64,000 nt of DNA from assembly GCF_027920745.1 (NCBI RefSeq), contig NZ_JAQIBB010000046.1:1-64000 (forward strand). The letters are read 5' to 3'. Below, piece by piece: positions 17,064 through 26,794 of this stretch. A program made the translations under genes and the position numbers. Under the pieces are notes generated by a model, which saw only the letters and a program-made list of their open reading frames with translations, was not told the origin of the DNA and did not search any database. This stretch comes from Gallibacterium faecale (GTDB taxonomy: Bacteria; Pseudomonadota; Gammaproteobacteria; Enterobacterales; Pasteurellaceae). Every line of letters begins with the position of its first letter. Position 1 is the stretch's first letter.

Positions 17064-17549
17064 CTATTTTTCAAATGCAATACGTTCTTCCAGAATATCT
17101 TGCAAGATGATAGTTCCACAAAAAGAGAAACCTAATTTTTTTAATAGATTTTGCATTGGGATATTGTCTTGATGGGTATCAATACGCAGATGGTGGTGTT
17201 GGTTATATGCCCATTCTAATAAATATTGACCAACACCGCGTTTAATAGAAGCTAAACGGTGTACTACACCATAAGTATTCTCTCTAATCCAGTTGCCCTG
17301 TATTGAAAGATAGTTTTGTTCAATATCTTGCCCATATTGATAACAGAGGACACCAACAATGGCGCCATCATTGTTATCAATACATTTATACAGAGATTGT
17401 TTTTCAATATCTCGAATAATATCCGGTTTCCCAGGATAATTATCAGGCCACTGGCTACCATTACCATTTATTTTCATAAATTGTTTAGCGGCTAGGTAAA
17501 TTTCTTCAATTTTAGAAAGATCCTCTAGTGTAGCTTGTTCTACTCGCAC
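17064..17549 (-). CDS. GNAT-family N-acetyltransferase
   Basis: 161 residues. Order of elements fits GNAT: N-terminal MRVEQATLEDLSKIEEIY, a central beta-strand pair AIVGVLCYQYG, the acetyl-CoA motif around IKRGVGQYLLEWAY (residues 103-116), and the terminal DTHQDNIPMQNLLKKLGF. The usual Q/RxxGxG/A appears as RGVGQY. Substrate unknown. It is co-oriented with yggT- and yggU-like genes, 33 bases after the former. Confidence 0.85.
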   Translation of the reverse strand: MRVEQATLEDLSKIEEIYLAAKQFMKINGNGSQWPDNYPGKPDIIRDIEKQSLYKCIDNNDGAIVGVLCYQYGQDIEQNYLSIQGNWIRENTYGVVHRLASIKRGVGQYLLEWAYNQHHHLRIDTHQDNIPMQNLLKKLGFSFCGTIILQDILEERIAFEK

Positions 17550-17582
17550 TTTACTCTCCTTAGAAAGCTTATCAAAATAACT

Positions 17583-18140
17583 TTATGCAATTAACCAAAG
17601 TTGTCCGAATATATCGAGCAGTACGTTATTCAATAAAATAAGTAGAATACCAAGCACCATTACGGAAAAATCTAACATTCCTGTACTTGGTAATATACGG
17701 CGGATAGGAGCCAATAAAGGTTCACTAATTTGATATAACAGATAATCTAAAGGATTATTGCCGCGGCTAAACCAACTCATAATGGCTCGTAAGAAAATTG
17801 CCCAGAAAATCATTTCACCCCAAGCCTTAGCAATAGAGAGAACACCTAATAATAAAAGGTAGAAAATATCTAATGACAATTTACCAGCCATCAACCAATA
17901 TAAAATCGGTAATTTAATTGCGCCTAACACAAAAGCGACCAAGAGAGCAGCAAAATCAATGTTATATTTCATTGGAATTAGCTTGCGTAGTGGCGCTAAT
18001 ACAGGTGTTGTAAGTTTAACTAATGCTTGTGAAATCGGATTGTAATAATCAACACGACAATATTGTAGCCACGTCTTTGCTACTAAGATGAAAAGATAAA
18101 TACCAATAATGGTTTGTACAAGGAATTGCAATGTGTTCAT
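17583..18140 (-). CDS. YggT family membrane protein
   Basis: 185 residues with two YggT repeats, each a hydrophobic hairpin: residues about 5-95 (PVLAPLRKLIPMKYNIDFAAL) and 100-180 (PLLAPIRRILPSTGMLDFSVM). Four membrane segments are expected. YggT proteins are linked to osmotic response and resemble CCB3/YlmG division-associated proteins. It lies 15 bases after hemN. Confidence 0.9.
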   Translation of the reverse strand: MNTLQFLVQTIIGIYLFILVAKTWLQYCRVDYYNPISQALVKLTTPVLAPLRKLIPMKYNIDFAALLVAFVLGAIKLPILYWLMAGKLSLDIFYLLLLGVLSIAKAWGEMIFWAIFLRAIMSWFSRGNNPLDYLLYQISEPLLAPIRRILPSTGMLDFSVMVLGILLILLNNVLLDIFGQLWLIA

Positions 18141-18155
18141 TAAATCTCCTATCTA

Positions 18156-19523
18156 TTAAATAATTCGTGAGAATTGTTGGCGTTTTGCTTGCTGACGAGA
18201 GTAAGTATCAAAACATAAACAAATATTACGAATTAATAAACGACCTTTTGCAGAAACGGTAATATTGTCATCATTAATTTGTAATAACCCGTCTTCAACC
18301 AGAGGTGCCAATAATGCGAGATCTTCTGCAAAGTGGGATTTAAAGTCAATTTGATACTGCTGTTCTATCGCTGCAAATGGCAATTTAAAGTTACAAATTA
18401 ACGCTTTAATGACATCACGGCGTAAACAATCTTCGTTGGTGAGTACCAAACCTTTATGCAATGCGATACCACGAGTTTCTACGTTAGCATAATAGCTTTT
18501 TAACTCTTTTTGGTTCTGTGCATAAGTATCACCTAATAAACTAATTGCAGAAACCCCTAACCCCAATAAGTCACACTCTTGTTGTGTGGTATAACCTTGG
18601 AAATTACGATGTAATACACCGTTTGCTTGTGCAATAGCCAGTTCATCATCAGGTTTAGCAAAATGATCCATACCAATAAATTGATATCCTGATTTTTGTA
18701 AAAACTCGATTGTATTTTGCAGAATAGCCAGTTTGGTTTCAGGAGAAGGGAGCTGTTCATCCTTAATTTTACGTTGCCCAGCAAAACGAGTCGGTAGATG
18801 AGCATAGTTAAATACACTTAAACGATCTGGGTTGAGTTCTACCACTTTTTTCAAGGTAAACATAAAACTCTCTAAGGTTTGTAGTGGTAAACCATAAATC
18901 AAATCAAGGTTTGTTGATTGGAAACCAAGTTCTCTAGCACGCTGCATTAAAGCAAAGATGAAATTTTCGTCTTGTTCACGGTTAATTGCGGTTTGTACCT
19001 CTTTATTGAAGTCTTGAACTCCCATACTAATGCGGTTAAAACCGATATTACGCAAATGCTCTAACATCGAAAGTTCGATTTCACGCGGATCCATTTCAAT
19101 ACTAATTTCAGCTTCATCACTGATGGTGAAATTCTCACGTAGCATAGCCATTAAACGTGCAGATTGTTCCTCTGTAAGATAAGTTGGTGTACCACCGCCC
19201 CAGTGAATTTGAGTAACTGTACGTTGTGAAAAGAGTGATGCACGCGTGCGAATCTCTCTTTCTAAGTAATCGAGATAAATATCCGCTTTGTGTTGATGAC
19301 GAGTAATCACTTTATTACAAGCACAGAAGTAACAAAGTTTATGACAAAACGGAATATGTACATATAAAGATAACGGACGAGATGGATAACGTTTTGCCGC
19401 CATCACAAAGTCATCATTATTATAAACTTCGTTGAATTCTAATGCAGTTGGATAAGACGTATAACGAGGACCTGATTGGTTATATTTACGAATCAGATCA
19501 TGATCCCACAAGATTTCGGACAT
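18156..19523 (-). CDS. hemN: Oxygen-independent coproporphyrinogen III dehydrogenase
   Basis: 455 residues (E. coli 457). Radical-SAM cysteines Cys60, Cys64 and Cys67 in CHKLCYFCAC, with the adjacent Cys69 typical of true HemN. GGGTPTYL, SIEMDPREI and GVQDFN follow in the normal order, and the C-terminal winged-helix HemN domain is complete. It decarboxylates coproporphyrinogen III under low oxygen in haem synthesis. It is downstream of the DUF2489 gene and yihI, as in related genomes. Confidence 0.95.
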   Translation of the reverse strand: MSEILWDHDLIRKYNQSGPRYTSYPTALEFNEVYNNDDFVMAAKRYPSRPLSLYVHIPFCHKLCYFCACNKVITRHQHKADIYLDYLEREIRTRASLFSQRTVTQIHWGGGTPTYLTEEQSARLMAMLRENFTISDEAEISIEMDPREIELSMLEHLRNIGFNRISMGVQDFNKEVQTAINREQDENFIFALMQRARELGFQSTNLDLIYGLPLQTLESFMFTLKKVVELNPDRLSVFNYAHLPTRFAGQRKIKDEQLPSPETKLAILQNTIEFLQKSGYQFIGMDHFAKPDDELAIAQANGVLHRNFQGYTTQQECDLLGLGVSAISLLGDTYAQNQKELKSYYANVETRGIALHKGLVLTNEDCLRRDVIKALICNFKLPFAAIEQQYQIDFKSHFAEDLALLAPLVEDGLLQINDDNITVSAKGRLLIRNICLCFDTYSRQQAKRQQFSRII

Positions 19524-19545
19524 AATATATTTCCCACTAAATTAA

Positions 19546-19980
19546 TTATTTGATTCCCTCAAGTAGTTGAGGTAACTCCGATTTGATTTGTTGTTCTAAT
19601 TTTGATTCCGTACTTTCTCGAGTACGATCTAATTGGCGTCTTTCTTTCTTGGCTAACGCTTGACGTTCCTCTTTAATCGGCATCTCTCTCACCGTGAGAT
19701 AAAGCTGATACATAGCAGGAAACGCATTTAATTGAATTTTACCATAAGCCTCAAGTAATGGTTTAAGACGCAGTACCCCTTCAGAATGGTTACATTCATC
19801 AGTCAACATAGCTTTCGCAATAATCACAATACTTTCTTGTAAACGATCCAAGCGTTGTTGATATGCTTGTTGTAACATTCGTTTTTGTTTTTTGATTGCT
19901 AGTAATAGCGAAATTAAATAACCAAGCATGGCAAGCACAATTAGGCTACCGATACTAAATAATAAAACCGTACTATTCAT
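19546..19980 (-). CDS. DUF2489 family membrane-anchored protein
   Basis: 144 residues. One N-terminal membrane segment (about 5-28) is followed by a cytoplasmic helical domain with DRLQESIVIIAKAMLTDECNHSEG split over residues 45-70, typical of DUF2489. The tail is rich in Lys/Glu/Arg. Function unknown. It sits 2 bases after yihI and 22 bases before hemN, the usual place for the family. Confidence 0.85.
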   Translation of the reverse strand: MNSTVLLFSIGSLIVLAMLGYLISLLLAIKKQKRMLQQAYQQRLDRLQESIVIIAKAMLTDECNHSEGVLRLKPLLEAYGKIQLNAFPAMYQLYLTVREMPIKEERQALAKKERRQLDRTRESTESKLEQQIKSELPQLLEGIK

Positions 19981-19982
19981 AA

Positions 19983-20537
19983 TTACTTAAATTGATTGAT
20001 ATCTATTTTTTCAAATTGTTGGTAGAGATCTTGGTCATCTTCATCATCTTCAATACCTAAGATTTCCATTAGCTCTTCAATTCTTGCTAGGCATTGATCA
20101 ACAAATTGTTGATCTTGTTTAGATAAAGTTACACCGGCATCTAATTGATCGAGTAACTCATTTAATGCAACATTATTTTCTAAGGCTAATAACTCTTGTT
20201 CTGGTGAAATAACTTTTTTAGATTGTTTTATTTCATCAGATACAGTGACATTTTGGCGATTAACTTCTTCAACAATTAATGGAATTTTTTTACGACTGTC
20301 AACACGAGGATCTTTATTAACCTGTTGATTAACCTGATGTTTTTCAGTTGCTGGGCTATAACGGTTGCCTGATGGGCGGCCTTTATGTTTCTTTTTACGT
20401 TTTTCTTCCCACGCTTTATTATCTAATTCATAGCGGGTCGGCTTTTTGCCTTTTTTTGCTATAGTAGGCTCTTTTTTATCTTGCTTACGTGTAGGCATTA
20501 AATCACTAATTTTTCTAGTTTTCTTTTGGCGACTCAT
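19983..20537 (-). CDS. yihI: Der GTPase-activating protein YihI
   Basis: 184 residues from the ATG at 20537 (MSRQKKTRK). The frame runs further upstream but that part looks non-coding. The N-terminal half is very basic with the KGRPSGNRY tract typical of YihI; the C-terminal half is acidic (LEALDQLDAGVTL-like helix, then EDDEDDQDLYQ). YihI binds the double GTPase Der and stimulates its GTP hydrolysis, controlling 50S ribosome assembly. The charge layout and hemN neighbourhood support the call. Confidence 0.9.
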   Translation of the reverse strand: MSRQKKTRKISDLMPTRKQDKKEPTIAKKGKKPTRYELDNKAWEEKRKKKHKGRPSGNRYSPATEKHQVNQQVNKDPRVDSRKKIPLIVEEVNRQNVTVSDEIKQSKKVISPEQELLALENNVALNELLDQLDAGVTLSKQDQQFVDQCLARIEELMEILGIEDDEDDQDLYQQFEKIDINQFK

Positions 20538-20664
20538 AATCAAAAATGAATAATAAATGGTTATAAAAAGGTGATATGGGTTGCGATTATAACATTGAAT
20601 TGTAAAATTTAGCATCTACTGCTTTAGGTATATTAGTTTAATTTGAAGTTAAGGAAAGCATAGT

Positions 20665-21156
20665 ATGAAAAAAGTCTTGCTAATTATTTCTGTATTGGTG
20701 TTGAGTGCTTGTGCGGGAAAAACGCCGCCTAAACCAGTGATTGAATTACCGCTAGAACAGATTGTGCAAACATCTTATGCGCCAGCTTATGAAGCAACGC
20801 AACAAACTTACCAAGGGCGAGTAAATGATAAATTTTATGTTGATTCATTTGAACATGGTGTATTGGATTGGTTTAAAGGCAAATATAAACAACCGATCTC
20901 TGAGTTAAAACATCAGCTTTATGATCAAGGTAAAGGGTTTGATGCCTATATTTATGATTATTACAGTGGAATGATTTTTGCAGCAGACTTACAGAGTAAT
21001 TTTCAACGTTTGAACTGTTGGCAGGGTATTGATCTACCGAGTTTACAGCAAGGGATTTATGATGCATTGCGTGATTTACAAGCACAGCGTTCAGCAAAAA
21101 ATAAAATTTGGATTGAGCAAGGAAGCGAAAAATTTGCTCAACAATGTCGTCCTTAA
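20665..21156 (+). CDS. Predicted lipoprotein, unknown function
   Basis: 163 residues. Signal sequence MKKVLLIISVLVLSACAGK has a lipobox LSAC with Cys16 as the lipidated residue; Ala at +2 predicts outer-membrane sorting. The mature part has two more cysteines (CWQG and QQCRP), possibly one disulfide. I do not recognise a family. It is divergent from yihI and 126 bases upstream of gyrB, with a weak hairpin after it. Confidence 0.8.
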   Translation: MKKVLLIISVLVLSACAGKTPPKPVIELPLEQIVQTSYAPAYEATQQTYQGRVNDKFYVDSFEHGVLDWFKGKYKQPISELKHQLYDQGKGFDAYIYDYYSGMIFAADLQSNFQRLNCWQGIDLPSLQQGIYDALRDLQAQRSAKNKIWIEQGSEKFAQQCRP

Positions 21157-21237
21157 ATGCAATTAAATGGTGAAATTTACTACGAAAAGGTAAGGGGTAA
21201 TCTAAGGTATTTTCTAGGATTTAATCCCCTTTTCTGC

Positions 21238-21243
21238 TATAAT
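21238..21243 (+). promoter_or_regulatory. Probable gyrB promoter (extended -10)
   Basis: TGCTATAAT contains a consensus -10 with the TGN extension, 39 bases before the gyrB start. No good -35 is seen 17 bp upstream. The AAGGGG/CCCCTT inverted repeat just upstream (21192-21232) may end the lipoprotein transcript. Confidence 0.55.
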
Positions 21244-21282
21244 TTCGCCTAATTTTTTGAGTAAAAACTAGAGAATAAAAAT

Positions 21283-23703
21283 ATGTCAAATCAAACGTCA
21301 AGTTCTTATGATTCATCAAGTATCAAGGTTTTAAAAGGGCTAGATGCCGTACGTAAACGTCCGGGAATGTATATCGGGGATACCGATGATGGTACTGGAT
21401 TACACCATATGGTATTTGAAGTGGTGGATAATGCGATTGATGAAGCGCTTGCAGGATATTGTAAGGATATTGTTGTCACTATTCATGAAGATAATTCCGT
21501 TTCAGTACAAGATGATGGGCGTGGTATTCCTGTTGGGATTCATGAGGAAGAAGGCGTATCAGCAGCAGAAGTGATTATGACCGTCCTTCATGCTGGAGGT
21601 AAATTTGATGATAACTCCTATAAAGTATCTGGTGGTTTACATGGTGTTGGGGTTTCAGTTGTTAATGCATTGTCAGATAAGTTGCAATTAACTATTCGCC
21701 GTGAAGGTCATGTTCATGAGCAGTTTTATCATTTAGGTGTACCTGAAGCGCCATTAGCTGTCATTGGTGAAAGTGATAAAACAGGAACAGCTGTACGTTT
21801 CTGGCCAAGCCCAACCATTTTTAGTAATGTGGAATTTCAGTATGAAATTCTGGCTAAACGTTTGAGAGAACTCTCTTTCTTAAATTCTGGTGTTTCAATT
21901 AAATTATTTGATAAACGTACTGATAAATCAGATCACTTCCATTATGAAGGTGGAATTCAAGCGTTTGTTGAATATTTAAACCGTAACAAAAATCCAATTC
22001 ACCCAAAACCATTCTATTTTATGACCGAAAAAGATGGTATTGGGGTAGAAATTGCTCTGCAATGGAATGATGGTTTCCAAGAAAATCTCTATTGTTTTAC
22101 TAATAATATTCCTCAACGTGATGGTGGTACGCACTTAGCGGGCTTCCGTGGTGCAATGACTAGAACACTTAATAATTATATGGAAAAAGAGGGATACAAT
22201 AAAAAGACCAAAATCTCAATGGCAGGGGATGATGCGCGTGAAGGATTAGTTGCGATTGTATCGGTTAAAGTTCCTGATCCAAAATTCTCATCACAAACTA
22301 AAGATAAATTAGTATCTTCTGAAGTAAAAGGTGTGGTCGAATCTACAATGGGTGAGCGTTTGCAAGAGTATTTATTAGAAAATCCAGCCGATGCAAAAAT
22401 CATTGTAGGTAAAATTATTGATGCAGCGAGAGCAAGAGAAGCAGCGCGTAAAGCAAGAGAAATGACTCGCCGTAAAGGTGCATTAGATTTAGGTGGTTTG
22501 CCAGGTAAATTAGCAGATTGCCAAGAACGTGATCCAGCACTTTCTGAACTCTATATTGTGGAGGGAGATTCTGCAGGAGGTTCGGCAAAACAAGGTCGTA
22601 ACCGTAAGAATCAAGCAATTTTACCGTTAAAAGGTAAGATTCTAAATGTGGAAAAAGCACGTTTCGACAAAATGCTTTCATCACAAGAGGTAGCTGCATT
22701 AATCACTGCATTAGGTTGTGGTATTGGACGAGATGAATATAATCCAGATAAATTGCGTTATCACAGTATCATTATTATGACCGATGCGGATGTCGATGGA
22801 TCACATATTCGTACTTTGTTATTAACGTTCTTCTATCGTCAAATGCCAGAGTTAATTGAACGTGGACACGTTTATATTGCGCAACCGCCACTTTATAAAG
22901 TGAAAAAAGGAAAACAAGAGCAATATATCAAAGATGATGATGCAATGACGCAATATGAGCTTTCTATTGCATTAGATGGTGCTGCATTATTTGTGCATCC
23001 ATCAGCACCAGCGATGCAAGGATTACCGTTAGAAAACCTTGTTGCGGAATATAATCGTGTCAATAAGATGATTCAACGTGTATCTCGCCGTTATCCAGCA
23101 GCAATTTTACAAGCCCTTGTTTATCACCCTGATTTAGATAAAGCAGTCATGCAACAAGAAGCATCTGTACAACAATGGGTAGAAAGTTTAGTTGATACCC
23201 TAACGAAGAAAGAGTTGCATGGAAATCATTATGCGGCAAAAGTGCAGTACAATGCAGAACGTCATCTTTATGAACCAGTGATTACTGTTCGCACGCATGG
23301 GATCGATACAGATTATTTGCTTGATTTCCATTTCGTTGAAGGAAGTGAATATAGTTTAATCCTGAAATTAGGTCACCAATTACGTAATCTAATCGAAGAT
23401 GGGGCTTATGTAGTACGCGGTGAGCGTCGTCTAAATGTTACCAGTTTTGAGCAAGCGATAGATTGGTTAGTGAAAGAATCTCGCCGTGGCTTATCAGTAC
23501 AGCGTTATAAAGGGTTAGGTGAAATGAATCCAGAACAGCTTTGGGAAACAACTATGGATCCAGAAGCACGCCGTATGTTGAAAGTGTCTATTCGAGATGC
23601 AGTCGCAGCAGATCAGCTCTTTACAACCTTAATGGGGGATGAAGTTGAACCTCGCCGTGACTTTATTGAAACCAATGCGTTACACGCAAATTTAGATATT
23701 TAA
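21283..23703 (+). CDS. gyrB: DNA gyrase subunit B
   Basis: 806 residues (E. coli 804). GHKL ATPase motifs VVDNAIDEALAG, DDGRGIPVG and GGLHGVGVSVVNALS lie in the first 130 residues. The Toprim domain has EGDSAGGSAKQGR and DADVDGSHIRTLLLTFFYR, and PLKGKILNVEKAR is the quinolone-region stretch. The C-terminal KGLGEMNPEQLWETTMDP closes the protein, and the 170-residue insert of gram-negative GyrB is present. With GyrA it introduces negative supercoils. It is not beside dnaA/recF here and is monocistronic. Confidence 0.97.
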   Translation: MSNQTSSSYDSSSIKVLKGLDAVRKRPGMYIGDTDDGTGLHHMVFEVVDNAIDEALAGYCKDIVVTIHEDNSVSVQDDGRGIPVGIHEEEGVSAAEVIMTVLHAGGKFDDNSYKVSGGLHGVGVSVVNALSDKLQLTIRREGHVHEQFYHLGVPEAPLAVIGESDKTGTAVRFWPSPTIFSNVEFQYEILAKRLRELSFLNSGVSIKLFDKRTDKSDHFHYEGGIQAFVEYLNRNKNPIHPKPFYFMTEKDGIGVEIALQWNDGFQENLYCFTNNIPQRDGGTHLAGFRGAMTRTLNNYMEKEGYNKKTKISMAGDDAREGLVAIVSVKVPDPKFSSQTKDKLVSSEVKGVVESTMGERLQEYLLENPADAKIIVGKIIDAARAREAARKAREMTRRKGALDLGGLPGKLADCQERDPALSELYIVEGDSAGGSAKQGRNRKNQAILPLKGKILNVEKARFDKMLSSQEVAALITALGCGIGRDEYNPDKLRYHSIIIMTDADVDGSHIRTLLLTFFYRQMPELIERGHVYIAQPPLYKVKKGKQEQYIKDDDAMTQYELSIALDGAALFVHPSAPAMQGLPLENLVAEYNRVNKMIQRVSRRYPAAILQALVYHPDLDKAVMQQEASVQQWVESLVDTLTKKELHGNHYAAKVQYNAERHLYEPVITVRTHGIDTDYLLDFHFVEGSEYSLILKLGHQLRNLIEDGAYVVRGERRLNVTSFEQAIDWLVKESRRGLSVQRYKGLGEMNPEQLWETTMDPEARRMLKVSIRDAVAADQLFTTLMGDEVEPRRDFIETNALHANLDI

Positions 23704-23720
23704 TGGATTCGATCCTAGTG

Positions 23721-23747
23721 AAAAACGCCCATTTTGGGCGTTTTTTT
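23721..23747 (+). terminator. gyrB intrinsic terminator
   Basis: AAAAACGCCC, ATTTT loop, GGGCGTTTTTTT: a textbook terminator 18 bases after the gyrB stop. Confidence 0.9.
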
Positions 23748-23760
23748 GTAGTATATAAAT

Positions 23761-23791
23761 AAAAAAATAATGCCCATCCTTGGGCATTATT
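23761..23791 (-). terminator. Terminator of the uxa/TRAP operon
   Basis: AATAATGCCCA and TGGGCATTATT pair around TCCT. Read on the minus strand the hairpin is followed by T-rich sequence (complement of seven A), so it ends transcription coming from uxaA. Confidence 0.8.
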
Positions 23792-23833
23792 ACGTTATTG
23801 AGTATGTGGTGTGGAGGCACACTCATTTTTACG

Positions 23834-25321
23834 TTATAAAGTGACACCACTTTTGAAAATAGCTAATTCACGGAACTCATTTAGCTCATTTTTTGTTGGT
23901 TTACCGTTAACGATTTCTACAACTTTCTCAATGAAATCATTCAGTAGTTGAGGCATTGTTACATCTTCTACCAAACGACCGGCATTGAAATCAATCCAGT
24001 TACGTTTCCGTTGAGCTAATTCACTATTTGTTGCAATTTTCATAGTAGGAACAAAACCACCATAAGGAGTACCACGTCCTGTGGTAAATAACACCATATG
24101 ACAGCCAGCCGCAGCCAATGCACTGGTTGCCACCGCATCATTCCCTGGGGCAGTTAAAAGATTTAGTCCAGGTTGAGATAAACGCTCACCATATTTCAGA
24201 ACATCTACGACTTGGCTATGTCCTGCTTTTTGTGTGCAACCTAACGATTTATCTTCTAACGTAGTAATACCGCCAGATTTATTTCCTGGAGATGGATTTT
24301 CATAAATTGGTTGATGATGTGAAATAAAGTATTGTTTGAAATCATTCACCATATCAACAGTCTTTTGGAAAGTGGTTTGATCTCGACAATGACTCATCAA
24401 AATTCGCTCAGCACCAAACATTTCTGGTACTTCAGTTAAAACAGTTGTACCACCATAAGCAGTAACATAATCAGAAAAATTACCTAATAAAGGGTTAGCT
24501 GTAATACCAGATAAACCATCTGAACCGCCACACTCTAAGCCAAATTTAAGTTCACTTAATTTACCAGCTTGACGTTGATCGTGACGCATTTGCTCATATA
24601 GCTGCTGTAATAATTCTAAACCGATTTCTACCTCATCTTCATAATGTTGAGAAATCATAAATTTAACGCGTTGTGGATCATAATCACCTAAGGTTTCTCT
24701 AAATACATCCACTTGATTATTTTCGCAACCAAGCCCGATAACTAATACAGCGCCTGCATTGGGATGTTTCACCATATTTTGCAAAATGACTTTCGTATTC
24801 TGATGATCATCTCCTAATTGAGAACAGCCATAACTATGGGCAAAGGTAAATACACCATCAATATCAGTTGCTGGGTTTTTAGCTAAGAAACGCTGACGAA
24901 TTTGATTAGCGATCCCAACTACACAACCCACCGTTGGAATAATCCAAAGTTCATTACGGATAGCAACATCACCATTGGCACGGCGATAGATTTTTACATC
25001 TCGATCAGCTTGTTGGACCTCAATGTGTAACTGTTCTGGCTGGTAGGCATAGTCATTAATATCATTCAAATTAGTTTTGACATTGTGCGTATGCACATAA
25101 TCGCCCGCAGCAATGGATTGGGTAGCATGACCAATAGGATAACCATACTTAATCACATTTTGTCCTTCATGAATATTATGAATAGCAAATTTGTGTCCAC
25201 GAGGAATATCTTGGGTTAACGTGATATTTTCTTTATCTAATTGAATGATTTGCCCAGCAGACAAATTCTGTAAAGCAACAGCAACGTTGTCTTGAGCTTG
25301 AATTTGAATAAACTGCTTCAT
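23834..25321 (-). CDS. uxaA: Altronate dehydratase
   Basis: 495 residues from ATG 25321 (MKQFIQIQ), the same length as E. coli UxaA. The N-terminal SAF domain (about 1-95) carries the substrate-contact region GHKFAIHNI. The main UxaA domain contains VGCVVGIANQI, AHSYGCSQLGDD, GLECGGSDGLSG and the C-terminal TTGRGTPYGGFVPTMK. It is an iron-dependent enzyme that turns D-altronate into 2-keto-3-deoxygluconate. It overlaps the end of neither neighbour: uxaB stops at 25330, 8 bases before the start. Confidence 0.95.
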   Translation of the reverse strand: MKQFIQIQAQDNVAVALQNLSAGQIIQLDKENITLTQDIPRGHKFAIHNIHEGQNVIKYGYPIGHATQSIAAGDYVHTHNVKTNLNDINDYAYQPEQLHIEVQQADRDVKIYRRANGDVAIRNELWIIPTVGCVVGIANQIRQRFLAKNPATDIDGVFTFAHSYGCSQLGDDHQNTKVILQNMVKHPNAGAVLVIGLGCENNQVDVFRETLGDYDPQRVKFMISQHYEDEVEIGLELLQQLYEQMRHDQRQAGKLSELKFGLECGGSDGLSGITANPLLGNFSDYVTAYGGTTVLTEVPEMFGAERILMSHCRDQTTFQKTVDMVNDFKQYFISHHQPIYENPSPGNKSGGITTLEDKSLGCTQKAGHSQVVDVLKYGERLSQPGLNLLTAPGNDAVATSALAAAGCHMVLFTTGRGTPYGGFVPTMKIATNSELAQRKRNWIDFNAGRLVEDVTMPQLLNDFIEKVVEIVNGKPTKNELNEFRELAIFKSGVTL

Positions 25322-25329
25322 AATCACAC

Positions 25330-26781
25330 CTAGCAATATTGGGTTAATGCATTACGCATACCTTGTTGCAAAATAGCCTCAAGTTTTGCTGAAACCTCAT
25401 CAACAAGTTGTGGAATTTGGGTTAAATCTTGTTGCCAATGTTCTTCTTGACTTAATACATTTTTAACAAGTTGAGTGAGGGAAATTTGTTGTTGTTCAAC
25501 TTGTTGCCACCAAGTAGCAAAATGATCTAACCAAATTTGATCGTCTTGTAATGGAATAGTTTGATCGGCACGTTTGCCACGATAAAAGGCAATTAATGCA
25601 GCTAATGCAAAAGTAAGACGAGCTGGTAAGCGTTGATATTTTTGCTGATAAGTTAATAATTGCGGCAAAATACGAGTACGGTATTTTGTCATACTATTCA
25701 ATGCGATAGATAGCAAGGCATGCTGGATAAATGGATTTTGGAAGCGACTTATAACAGCATCTGCAAAATGTTGTAATTCATCTTTTGGCAACGAAAGTGT
25801 CGGAATAATTTCTTCAGCAAGTGTATCAACAACAAATTGACGTAATTGAGAATCTTGCATTGCATCACCGACATAATCAATGCCAGCAAGGTAAGCCACA
25901 GGAACCAATGCAGTGTGCGCGCCATTTAAGATGGCAACTTTACGTTCTTTATAAGGCTTAATATCATCAACGACTAAAATATTTAGTTTTAATTGATCTA
26001 AATGGAAAAGTTTTTCTAATGATTTTGGTCCTTGAATAACAAAGAGATAGAAATATTCTGCGGTATCTAAGAAAGTATCTTGATAGCCTAATTCAGTAGT
26101 GATTTGTTCCACTTCATTGCGAGGATAGCCAGTTACAATGCTATCTACCAATGTTGAACAGAAAGTATTTGCGGTTTCTAACCAAGAAATAAATTCAGTT
26201 GGAAGTTTCCACTCATTAGCATAACGTAATACTAATTCTTTAAGTTGTTCACCGTTATAGTCGATAAGTTCACATGGCAAAATAGTAAAACCATATTGTT
26301 GATCGCCATTAGTAAATAGGAAACGTTCATAGAGTAATTGAGTTAATTTTGCTGGATAACTTACAGCAGGACGATCGGTTAATTTATCTCCTGCATGATA
26401 GCTAATTCCCGCTTCAGTGGTATTTGAGAAAATAAGTTTGATCTCAAGATTGTGTGCCAGATTAATATAATCGTCAAAGTTAAGATAAGGGTTAATTTCA
26501 TTATTTACTGAACGAATAATTCTAGCCTGTTTAACCGCTTCCCCCTGTTCATTTAAACCACGAATAATTGTGGTATAAAGTCCATCTTGTGTATTTAATA
26601 GCGGCGGAAAATCAGTATTAATTGGACGAATAATCGTTACACCGCTATTAAAATCGGTTTTTTCATTTAAAAGATCAATTTGCCAATCAATAAACGCACG
26701 TAAAAAATTACCTTCACCAAATTGGATAATCTTAGTTGGATATTGATTGCCTGGAAAATTGGTACGATTGAGTTGTTGCAT
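25330..26781 (-). CDS. uxaB: Tagaturonate reductase (altronate oxidoreductase)
   Basis: 483 residues, equal to E. coli UxaB. Mannitol dehydrogenase family: IIQFGEGNFLRAFIDWQID near residue 20, NITTEAG-like FSNTTEAGISY, the catalytic-region KERKVAILNGAHTALVPVAYL (around 275-295). It reduces D-tagaturonate to D-altronate with NADH. It is 13 bases downstream of the TRAP DctM gene and just upstream of uxaA, giving the order of the pathway. Confidence 0.95.
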   Translation of the reverse strand: MQQLNRTNFPGNQYPTKIIQFGEGNFLRAFIDWQIDLLNEKTDFNSGVTIIRPINTDFPPLLNTQDGLYTTIIRGLNEQGEAVKQARIIRSVNNEINPYLNFDDYINLAHNLEIKLIFSNTTEAGISYHAGDKLTDRPAVSYPAKLTQLLYERFLFTNGDQQYGFTILPCELIDYNGEQLKELVLRYANEWKLPTEFISWLETANTFCSTLVDSIVTGYPRNEVEQITTELGYQDTFLDTAEYFYLFVIQGPKSLEKLFHLDQLKLNILVVDDIKPYKERKVAILNGAHTALVPVAYLAGIDYVGDAMQDSQLRQFVVDTLAEEIIPTLSLPKDELQHFADAVISRFQNPFIQHALLSIALNSMTKYRTRILPQLLTYQQKYQRLPARLTFALAALIAFYRGKRADQTIPLQDDQIWLDHFATWWQQVEQQQISLTQLVKNVLSQEEHWQQDLTQIPQLVDEVSAKLEAILQQGMRNALTQYC

Positions 26782-26794
26782 GATAAATTCCTTA